From: Botryosphaeria dothidea
Lineage: Eukaryota > Ascomycota > Dothideomycetes > Botryosphaeriales > Botryosphaeriaceae
Assembly: GCA_011503125.2 (NCBI GenBank)
Contig: WWBZ02000040.1
Coordinates: 2,728,001 to 2,792,000, forward strand
DNA: 64,000 bases
Reading direction: 5' to 3'
Positions 55,979-64,000 of the stretch are shown piece after piece; position 1 is the first letter of the stretch, and each line of letters opens with the position of its first letter. Both the position numbers and the translations under genes were made by a program. The notes under the pieces were generated by a model, which was not told where the DNA came from, did no database searches, and worked only from the letters and a program-made list of their open reading frames with translations.

Positions 55979-57987
55979 TCACAAATGAGACTTCAGCGTC
56001 TCCTTACTGTCACGAAACCTTCTCGGCCAAATGCCTTGCTTTCCGGGCGATAAAATACCATTTGGATCCAGTGAGTCCTAAAAACCACCATGTAAGTGCG
56101 TTGGCATAGATGTCTTCGAGGCTGGAATACTGACCTTCAATCTTTCCACAAACCTCCGGTAAGCATGATCATTGAAGTCGTACAGATCAGCGACTTGATC
56201 TGCCGAATATGTGAGCAAAAACCAATACAAATGAAAGGTTGTCGTCCACTTACCCATATAATTCACATGAGACCTGTACTTGCTGAAACCTCTCTTCTTT
56301 CCCTCCCTGAACAGACCCTGGAAGATGGCCTCAACAGCCCTCCGATGCTCTGGATTCGTCTTGTCAAAAGTCATCATGTTGACGAAAATGACGTGCCTCT
56401 CATGCATGAAGAAATCGCAGAAGAGATCGAAACCCTCCGCCTCGCAGACCTTCTTCGCCGTCTTGACCCAATCCAGGACCACCTTTCCAGACGACGGGAT
56501 GATGGGCGAGTAGTCGAGATGGGCTGCGACACCCGAGCCATCGGCCGGCAGCCTGTACTTGACCATGGGCAAGCTCCACAGGCTCGGCACGCCGACGAAG
56601 AAGCCGCCGTGCGGCTCCGGCACGCTCAGCGGATCCAGCGTCTGCCCGCCCTCGCCGGCGAACAGCGTGCCCCTGAGCCGGCCCTTCGGCGCCTTCTCCG
56701 CGACGATCCTCTTCAGCGTGTCGAACTGCGCCTGCACGACGTCCCTATGGCCGTAGAGCCCGAACTTGGCGTTCCACACGCCGACGTCGAGCTCTTTCTG
56801 GAGCTCCTTCAGCCGCCACTCGGGGATGGGCCCGTCGCCCTTCCACACGTCGACGCGCCGCCCGACCATGGCCGCCCACTCGACGAGCCCGGACACGTAG
56901 ACGGTGCTGGGCAGCAGGCCGTCGCGGCGCAGCGCGCCGAAGGTGTCGACGAGCGTCTCGATGTCGTCCATGTCGGGCATGTCGAAGGCGCACGACATGA
57001 AGGCCTCGGGCTGCGGCGTCAGCCAGATGCCCATCTTGGTGACGACGCCGAGGTTGCTCTGGAGAAACAGCCCCTCGATGGACGGGCCGAAGGTGAATTT
57101 GGACAGGTGCGCCGACGGCGAGTTGGAGACGGCGAACTGCCCGCTGCGCACTAGATCGCCGTCGGCGAGCATCACTTCGAGGCCGCAGATGTGCTGGTGG
57201 TGGGTTGCCGTGGGCGTGAAGCCGGTGCCGCGGTCGACAGTCTGGAGGACAATTTGTTAGACTTTTTGGTGTGGTTGTTTGGTGGGGGAGTATTGTCGTA
57301 CATTTCCAACTACACTGCCCCATCCGAGAGAGGGTACGCTCGGCCAGACTTTGAGCTTGTGCTTCGCACAGTAGTCGTAGAGATCGGTGAAGGTTACTCC
57401 GGGCTCGACCACGGCGTAGGAGAATTTCTCGTTCACTTCAATGACCTTGTTCATCCGGTGCAAGTCGAGGCATAGCGAGCCATTGAGTCTGGGTGCGGGG
57501 CCGCCATATCTGCCTCGCACGGTCAACAAATACCTCGCACCAACACGCCAACCTGGTAGCTTACCCCAGGTTCTTCCCGCGTGAGAACGTCCATACCGGG
57601 ATACCGTATTTATTAGAGATGCGTAGGACTCCTCTCAACTCCTCTATCGAACTCGGGCTGCATGCAACTCAGCTGAAACAACGCGAATGTGCTGTAGGAA
57701 GGCATCTCTTGCACTCACCAGACAGCGCCGCTTGGCATTCGCCTCTTTCCCTCGGCCTCCCAGAGCTCATATGGATCAATGTAGTCCTCGAGCGCTTGGC
57801 CCGTGAACACTGCATCTTCCCCAACGACACCTGCGTACTCCTTGATCGCTTTGTCGAAATCGTCCTGGCTGATTCCCGGCGGAAGGACGGCTTCAAGCGG
57901 ACGCGTTAGAGAATTGGAGTGGAGAGAGCGGTGCGTTGACTGGTATTCGGGATCATGGTACCGGTCTGGAAAGCGTGGTGCTGCCAT
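55979..57987 (-). CDS. vanillyl-alcohol-oxidase-like FAD-linked oxidase
   Basis: Six exons (57987-57719, 57657-57565, 57509-57302, 57241-56254, 56199-56135, 56077-55979) give 573 residues, close to the 560 of Penicillium VAO. The PCMH-type FAD domain has IPVWTFSRGKNLG joined over an intron to YGGPAPRLNGSLCLDL, then EVNEKFSYAVVEPGVTFTDL and TVDRGTGFTPTATHHQHICG. The cap and C-terminal part end in LDPNGILSPGKQGIWPRRFR, as in the VAO/4-cresol oxidase class. It should oxidise a 4-substituted phenol or similar aromatic using O2. No signal peptide is seen. The substrate cannot be assigned from sequence alone. Confidence 0.88.
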
Positions 57988-59367
57988 GGTTCACAGCTCT
58001 TTCTTTATCGGCGTTGCAGAGCGCAGGAGCAATAGTGATTGCCTTGAGCATGGGATGCGAAAGTTCATAACCTTATTGCACTGCATTGGACCCTTTTGTT
58101 CATTTGCCCCCCGGCGACGCCCCACCCGGTCGGGATGGGGTTTGACTTGCGGCAGGTACGGTGTCGCACTAAACCCCACAAGATCTGGGGAGTTGGCGTG
58201 CAGCGCCGTTGCCCCACATCGACCGCCGCTCAATGCTTTTCCATGTGGGAACCTCATATCTCTCGGGAGCTACTAGTAGAAAGCGCGGCGTCCAGCTGTT
58301 CATGCGGCGGGACGATAGCATCCGTTTTTGTATGATTCATCGGCATCAAGGAAGACTACAGATGACTTGCAGCATTTCCACTTGCGCATGGAAAAGTGTA
58401 TATTTGGCATGTTCTAATTTTCGACGAGTCGCAAGTATCGAGTGGGTGCACAATGCTGTTCCACTCTGCTGTTGACAACGGGGAGGTGGAGTACATTTGT
58501 GGGGGAAAGTTGTGGGGTAGGCTTGCTCGCACCTTGACCACACGAACAAGAACCTGTCGCGTCCTCACCAGAAATGGGGCTGCAATATTGGCGGGAAAAG
58601 ACGAGAAATCGAGGGCAATATCTGTCTCTTAAACCACAGCTGGCATCCGTCTCAGAACAGCCGACCTGTAGAAGAATCCCGCGTGCGTGCAGGTCGCAGC
58701 ATCGTCCCAAAGACGCTTAGCATGTGGTGCAGTCTACTCCTCTGAAGCAGCTGATAGCTGCGTTCCCAACACGTCTTACTCACAGAGCCAGACCCTTCTA
58801 ATCAAGTGGCAACGGTCTTACACAAAGTCCGCTTTCTACGAGCTGCTAGATCTTCACTAAGGCTGCGGGAGCAATGGGAAATATACATTTCAAGAAGATA
58901 AAGTCTCTTAAAGCAAAGGAAGCAGACATTGCGCCCCATAACCCTACAAAAATGAAAGACAGACCCAAAAAGCCATCCCAGCCCATCGGGTATATAATAT
59001 GTTATGAGTCTTCTGGAAAGCCAAAGAGTAATATGTTCACAAGCAAAAGAGTTCAAGACACCACACAAGCAATACTGCGAAGCTAAGAAAAACAAAAATC
59101 AATCTATGCCTCGCCATAAGGTTTACCTTCTATGTTCCCGGTAAGCAACGCCCAAAAGAGAAAAAGCCAAAAGAAGTATACAGACTAGAAGGCTGAAAGA
59201 AAAAAAAGTAGGAGTGAGTGCGCCGCTAAGCGGCCTGTACCTCATCCATCCATCAACCCTCATGCTTATCATTACACCGTTTTCCATCTCCACTCATAGT
59301 CGATCGTCTTACAATCAATCATTCTCCTGTACTCAACGCTGTTCATCCTTCCGTCTCACCAACGAAT
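57988..59367. other. intergenic, oxidase promoter side / dynein 3' end
   Basis: 1.4 kb without a supportable gene. A/T-rich near 58800-59350, where the dynein 3' UTR should lie. Confidence 0.55.
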
Positions 59368-62300
59368 CTACGCTGCCACCCCCTGCTCCTGCGCCTCCGC
59401 CATAACCTGCTCACCCTCATCCAACAAATCTGCCACCAACTTCAAATTGCCCACCATCGTCTTGGCCTGTCCCACAAGCAACAGCTTCTCCGCGTTCGCC
59501 GGCAGGCCCAAGTACGTCGGTGGCTCACGCTCGGGCAAATCGTTGACCCAGTCAACGAACGACTTGAACGACGTGCCGCCGGGCACCTCGAGGCTGGTGT
59601 TCTCGTTCTCGGGGGAGGGCTTGACGATCTTGTGGCCCTCATCGAAGGCAGCCGGATCCATGATGCTCAGGACCAGGTCCGTCAGCACCTGGAAGTCGTG
59701 CTCAGAGTCGATCTTGCCGCCGTACATCTCCGTGATGAGGATACGCAGCATGTCCCACGGGATGTTCTTCGGCGCGATGTTCGTGCGGCCGTGCGCGACC
59801 GACTCCACCCAAATGTCGATGATGGTGCTGCAGCACTCGTAATCTGAGTCGTTGAACTCCCAGAAGCCCTTCCAGCCCAGGCTGGGCGCGTACCGCAGAC
59901 GTTCCTGCACGACGGCGTGCAAGAAGCAGAGAAGCAAGTAAACGCGAGCACGCTCGACCGGCTGCTTCTGCGCGCGGGAGGTCAGCTGGCTCAAACTGTC
60001 CTTCATGTTGGCCCTGATACCGGCGGGCTGCTCGTACATCAGAACACGAGAAGCCCGGAGCAAGTTGACAGGAATCTTCGGGCTGGTTTCCATGGACAGG
60101 AAGAGGCGGAAGTCGGAGTGAGGCTTGAGGCTCTCGATACGCTTCTCGAGACTCTGCAACCACGTCGGCGCAAGGTGGACGTTCTTGACCATGACCCAGT
60201 TGCCAGTTGCAGCCGCAGCGGTGATGGCCTTGTCTGCTGACGAGACACCTTCGTTTGAACCCATGGCAATGTTGGTGCACGAAACGTGCATGCGCTCGAC
60301 GAGGTTGTCGACCTTATAGGAAGCGTCGAAACCAGGAGATGATGCAAGGGCAACAGGAGTGAAAGCGCCAACCTGCTTGACAATGGCACCCAGATCGTCC
60401 GTGACCTCGGCGTAGTCCTTGCCGAAGACTTCGTACACGAATTTCTCGACAGCCGGAACGAAGCGATCGACGCGGAACAGCTTGATGAGCATGAGGGATC
60501 GGAGATGCTGATCCAACTTCTCGGTGTTGTCAGGCCAAGCTGCAGGCACGACAGTCTCCGCAAGTTCCTCAGAGCAGAAGGTTTCCCAAGCCGCAGAGTC
60601 GATCTTCTCGAGCTCGCTCTTGAACAGCCTGTGCTTGGCTACACGCTCCATAGCTTCGTCCTTACGATCCTGTTCCGTGGAAACGTCGATGGGAACCAAA
60701 TCATCATCGAGAATAGCATCAATGAGCGACTTGTCCATCTTGTAAGGAGCTGCCTGCGCCAGCAACATCGCAAGCATAACGCGATCCTTGTGCAGAAGAG
60801 CAAGCGAAGTACGGCGGTAAGTATCGATGAACAGCTCCTTGATGATGTGGTCGATGCGCGCCGCGTAGCTGAAATCCTTGGCAGTTCTCTTGGTGTCTTG
60901 CAGCACAGCCTCGAAGATGTCGGTGAAGTACTGCAACGAGAACTGATAGAAAAAGTTGACATGTCTCAGCTGCTCAAGAACGGCGAAAATGGCCGAGCAG
61001 GATCGGGCAATTATGGTGTATTGTAGCGTGATGTTTTCGACCTCAGTCATGACGCCTTCCGTCTCCGATACCTTGGCCGAAATTTCGGCAGCTTCCTTCT
61101 TGAGCGTCTCGAGAGTCTCGATGACGTTATCGTCGTCGAGAATGTTTCCGCGAGATTCGTTGAGCGCCTGGAGCAGACGTTTTTCGAGCTGCCGAAGGTG
61201 GACGGCAAACTCGCCTTGCATCTTGATAAGGTTGGAACGGCGCTCGTCAACATCGGGTCTCTCGGACTTGAGAACTTCTGCGAGGGACTGGGTCTGCAGA
61301 CTGCTCTGGGTGACAGTAAAGTTGACGAAGGTGGTTCTGCTGCAAATGTCGGGCGCGAACGTAGCCGAAGGATCTCTGGTGGAGAGGTAGAGCCGGAAGG
61401 ACGGCGAGAAATCGATCTCCTGCTTGCCGAGCTGGATGAGCACACGACCACCGGTCTTCTGGTACTCCTTATTGAGGACGTGGTTGAGAACCGGGTCGAG
61501 ATGTTCTGCGTCTTGAATGAGAATTGGGTTGCCGAAACGCAGAGCCGATTCGAGCTGCTTGGTGAAGGAATCGTCCAGGAAACTCGTGACGGTGAGCTTC
61601 CGATCTTGGCACTCGTTTTGCAGGAACTCTGTAACGCGACCAGAGGGGTCGATGATGAGCGGGTAGCGGTTGAACCTTTTAAGGATGATCGCGTTTTCAG
61701 TGCAAAGGTCATCGGCTGGGAGAGAGTTCTCCTGCCATTTGAGACGCTCATCTGCGGTGGACAAATACTCCGTGACGGGATTAGGTTGCTTGAAGCTGAC
61801 TCCAGACATGTGCATCATGTGGAACCAGTCCTCCGTCATGGCCTTACGGTACTGTTGATCATAGTAACCACCATACGCGATGAAGGCGGCAGCAACGAGA
61901 ACGTCACCAACAATGGTGTCGATCTGCGTCTCGAAGCTCTTGCTGCTCTCCTCCCAACGTCCACGCTCAGAAGACAAGCTGTCCAGGAGGCGCACACTAC
62001 GGTCGACCTTGGACTGGACGCGGCTCATCTCAGCCTTGATGGCCTGAGTTTCGCTGATGAGCGCCGCGTATTCTTGCTTGTATGCCGCAATACTCTCCTC
62101 CAAAGCATCGATCTGCTTAGAGATAGCTTGTGCCTCTGCCTTGGTCTGCAGAGCAGCCTCCTCAAGCTGACCGACCTCCTCACGCAAGGGGCCGACTCTG
62201 TCCAGGATTTCGGAGTAGTTGACTTGTGCCTCCACCCATTGCACGAGAGGACCGCAAGCCTTGGAGGCGCGGTTCACCTTGTCGAACGTGAACTCGTCCT

Positions 62301-64000
62301 TGCTCAAGAACTCGTTACGCATCTTGATACGAACGTTCTTGGTCATGTTCTTCTCGTTGTCGTAGTTGACGATGCTTGCAATGAAGTCATCCTTCCTCAC
62401 AATGGCCACGATAGACTTCCAGTCCGAAGTCTTGTGTCCAAGCAGCGTGCAAACGGAATCAAGAGCAAGCCTGACACCAGCCGGAGGGTTCTGCATGGAA
62501 CGGACTTCGGTAAGGTGCTGCCTCTTGATGTTGCTGACACTCTTCTGAGCCTCTTCGACAGCGGGCTCGGCCTTAGCCAAATCACCAAGCACAATCTCCC
62601 TTCTCTCTGCGACTTCCTTCTCTTGCTTCTCAAGGGCAGCCTGCACCTCGAGAGAGTGAGTCTTCCTCTGCTCTGCCTCACGCTGGTCTGCAATCATGCG
62701 CTGAAGCTTCTCGTTGGCCTCGGCATCCTTCTGCTCGAGCTGGCCCTTCTTCTGAGCGAGACTCTTCCTTAGGTCGCTGACCTTGTCAACGGTCTCACGT
62801 AGCTTCTCAAGACCAACATTCAAGTGACGTTGTTGCTCCTCGAGATCTTCGCGTTTCTCATTGTACAGCCTGACGTACTGCGCGACGAAGTCCAAGAAGT
62901 GACGAGGAGTAAGATGCGTGACCTTGTTCTGTTGCTTCCGAAGACGGCTGTTGAACCTGTGCAGCGAGTAGTGGATGTACACCATCGCATTGACAACCGT
63001 CTCACGGTGCGAAGGCGGTAGGTTGAGATCCCTGTAAGCGACAGGAATGCTGTCCGGAGACTTGAAGTTCGCACGGTCAAGATCAACCGACTGCGTAAGT
63101 TCAGTGCCAACCTGGAACAAAGCTTGGTCGGACCAATCACCAAACCAGTTGAGGACGCAACGGTTGAACAAGGCAGGAGATGTGGCTGCCTTGGAAGACA
63201 GGCCTTCCTCGGGCGGGTTCATGGTAAACACAACGTGGAGGTTCTTGACGATTTGTTGTGTGAACCACTTGTAAAGTTCCTCCTGGGAGTCCAGAAGCAA
63301 GCCTTGACGCTGAGCACCTTCCTTGCAAGAAGTCATCAACGAGGCAAATTCATCGCCTTCGAACAGACCAGGAACCTCGGCGTTGGCGAGTAGCGTGTTC
63401 ATGCGCTCGAGGAAACCGGAATCCAGAACGTTAGACTCGTCCATGATGAAGCAAATCTTCTCGCCCTTGCAACCACACCTGCGGAGAACATTCCTCAAGT
63501 CGTCATCAAAGTCTTCAGCTGAGTATTTGCCGTGCACCTTGATCTGGTACACCTTGAGACCATTCATCCAAGCGACAAAGCGCGAGAGGGTGGTCTTGCC
63601 GGAGCCACTGACACCAATGAGAATCAAGTGACCTTGAGGTTGACGGAAGACACGGTCGATGCGTAGGACGTGATCAAGAACGTCGTTGAACAGAATAAGT
63701 GGCACATCAACTTCTTCCTCGCAGAAGGTCTTGAGACGAGCCTTGACGAAATCGCGCAGTTGTTCGCGCTCCACAGGGACGTAGTTCTTGGAAAGCCAGT
63801 TGGAGAAGAGGATCGGTCCACCAAGAGCCTTCTCCTCATCAATGGTCGGGAAGTGTTCAGTAGCGACGCGGTGGATGGCCTCCTCGGTCCACTTGCGCTC
63901 ATCCTCGGCAATGAGACGATCTTGGAACAGACGCAGAGCTTCATGGGCCCAGATTCTTACGAGTCCTTCGACGCTAAGGTTCTCAAGTGGTCTGATAGCC
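59368..64000 (-). CDS. nudA: cytoplasmic dynein heavy chain, C-terminal third, 5' part beyond the window
   Basis: A single open frame of about 1543 codons runs from the right edge to the stop at 59368-59370. From the edge come the end of AAA3 ([13 protein letters not shown]), AAA4 with P-loop [17 protein letters not shown] (about 63620-63570) and sensor segment [20 protein letters not shown]. The stalk coiled coils (about 62900-62550 and 62220-61950) flank the microtubule-binding tip. AAA5 is marked by [17 protein letters not shown], then come AAA6 and the C-terminal domain ([20 protein letters not shown]). It is the cytoplasmic type (nudA of Aspergillus, ro-1 of Neurospora), as expected in a fungus without flagella. 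It drives nuclear positioning and endosome transport towards microtubule minus ends. Confidence 0.95.
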   Translation of the reverse strand, partial: AIRPLENLSVEGLVRIWAHEALRLFQDRLIAEDERKWTEEAIHRVATEHFPTIDEEKALGGPILFSNWLSKNYVPVEREQLRDFVKARLKTFCEEEVDVPLILFNDVLDHVLRIDRVFRQPQGHLILIGVSGSGKTTLSRFVAWMNGLKVYQIKVHGKYSAEDFDDDLRNVLRRCGCKGEKICFIMDESNVLDSGFLERMNTLLANAEVPGLFEGDEFASLMTSCKEGAQRQGLLLDSQEELYKWFTQQIVKNLHVVFTMNPPEEGLSSKAATSPALFNRCVLNWFGDWSDQALFQVGTELTQSVDLDRANFKSPDSIPVAYRDLNLPPSHRETVVNAMVYIHYSLHRFNSRLRKQQNKVTHLTPRHFLDFVAQYVRLYNEKREDLEEQQRHLNVGLEKLRETVDKVSDLRKSLAQKKGQLEQKDAEANEKLQRMIADQREAEQRKTHSLEVQAALEKQEKEVAERREIVLGDLAKAEPAVEEAQKSVSNIKRQHLTEVRSMQNPPAGVRLALDSVCTLLGHKTSDWKSIVAIVRKDDFIASIVNYDNEKNMTKNVRIKMRNEFLSKDEFTFDKVNRASKACGPLVQWVEAQVNYSEILDRVGPLREEVGQLEEAALQTKAEAQAISKQIDALEESIAAYKQEYAALISETQAIKAEMSRVQSKVDRSVRLLDSLSSERGRWEESSKSFETQIDTIVGDVLVAAAFIAYGGYYDQQYRKAMTEDWFHMMHMSGVSFKQPNPVTEYLSTADERLKWQENSLPADDLCTENAIILKRFNRYPLIIDPSGRVTEFLQNECQDRKLTVTSFLDDSFTKQLESALRFGNPILIQDAEHLDPVLNHVLNKEYQKTGGRVLIQLGKQEIDFSPSFRLYLSTRDPSATFAPDICSRTTFVNFTVTQSSLQTQSLAEVLKSERPDVDERRSNLIKMQGEFAVHLRQLEKRLLQALNESRGNILDDDNVIETLETLKKEAAEISAKVSETEGVMTEVENITLQYTIIARSCSAIFAVLEQLRHVNFFYQFSLQYFTDIFEAVLQDTKRTAKDFSYAARIDHIIKELFIDTYRRTSLALLHKDRVMLAMLLAQAAPYKMDKSLIDAILDDDLVPIDVSTEQDRKDEAMERVAKHRLFKSELEKIDSAAWETFCSEELAETVVPAAWPDNTEKLDQHLRSLMLIKLFRVDRFVPAVEKFVYEVFGKDYAEVTDDLGAIVKQVGAFTPVALASSPGFDASYKVDNLVERMHVSCTNIAMGSNEGVSSADKAITAAAATGNWVMVKNVHLAPTWLQSLEKRIESLKPHSDFRLFLSMETSPKIPVNLLRASRVLMYEQPAGIRANMKDSLSQLTSRAQKQPVERARVYLLLCFLHAVVQERLRYAPSLGWKGFWEFNDSDYECCSTIIDIWVESVAHGRTNIAPKNIPWDMLRILITEMYGGKIDSEHDFQVLTDLVLSIMDPAAFDEGHKIVKPSPENENTSLEVPGGTSFKSFVDWVNDLPEREPPTYLGLPANAEKLLLVGQAKTMVGNLKLVADLLDEGEQVMAEAQEQGVAA

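Noticed and set aside
56096..57154. 352-codon plus-strand open frame
   Set aside because: Antisense shadow of the vanillyl-alcohol-oxidase-like gene.
61198..62772. 524-codon plus-strand open frame
   Set aside because: Antisense to the dynein heavy chain stalk; Leu/Glu-rich only because it complements a coiled coil.

Overview
The window is nuclear DNA of a filamentous ascomycete (Pezizomycotina; my inference is a dothideomycete). The grounds are compact genes with short GT..AG introns (most about 50-90 nt, branch sites of the CTRAY type), several very small exons, and typical fungal families: an AcrB homologue, a Zn2Cys6 regulator, a Dal5-type permease, a vanillyl-alcohol-oxidase-like enzyme, and a STAND/NACHT gene. 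No bacterial operons, CRISPR arrays or intact transposons were seen. Exon coordinates were worked out by hand from splice signals, reading phase and family conservation. In all but one multi-exon gene the exons add up to an open frame.

Layout. 1-18.2 kb is dense housekeeping DNA: acrB (runs off the left edge), a mitochondrial hotdog thioesterase, an ETFRF1/LYRM5-type LYR protein, a methyltransferase, the CCR4 deadenylase, the SAGA deubiquitinase UBP8, the complex I 40 kDa subunit and the proteasome lid subunit RPN9. 18.2-24.2 kb is gene-poor and carries only a TetX-like FAD monooxygenase, two related decayed coding fragments and two tRNA-like relics. 24.2-33.6 kb holds a conserved unknown protein, a succinyl-CoA-synthetase-like alpha-beta fusion, SUMO, CMC4 and NUP84. 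34-46.7 kb is more accessory: a Dal5-family permease, an amidase, a broken STAND/NACHT gene, a Zn2Cys6 factor and an F-box protein. 48.7-64 kb holds UBA1, NBP35, an AT-hook protein, a vanillyl-alcohol-oxidase-like enzyme and the C-terminal part of cytoplasmic dynein heavy chain (runs off the right edge).

How the genes relate. There is no operon logic, but two themes recur. Ubiquitin/SUMO and proteasome functions are frequent (acrB, UBP8, RPN9, SUMO, an F-box protein, UBA1). So are mitochondrial or Fe-S functions (LYR protein, complex I subunit, SCS-like fusion, CMC4, NBP35, probably the thioesterase). Short divergent promoters join thioesterase/LYR, complex I/RPN9 and SUMO/CMC4. The permease and amidase are divergently arranged and could be a small nitrogen-scavenging unit.

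The most unusual items are the SCS fusion, whose second half has lost the ATP-grasp signatures; the STAND gene with one frameshift and one nonsense codon; an AT-hook protein with an internal repeat and an in-frame TAG followed by 95 more open codons; and a 40-nt inverted repeat whose arms differ mostly by transitions. I found no convincing wholly new multi-gene system.
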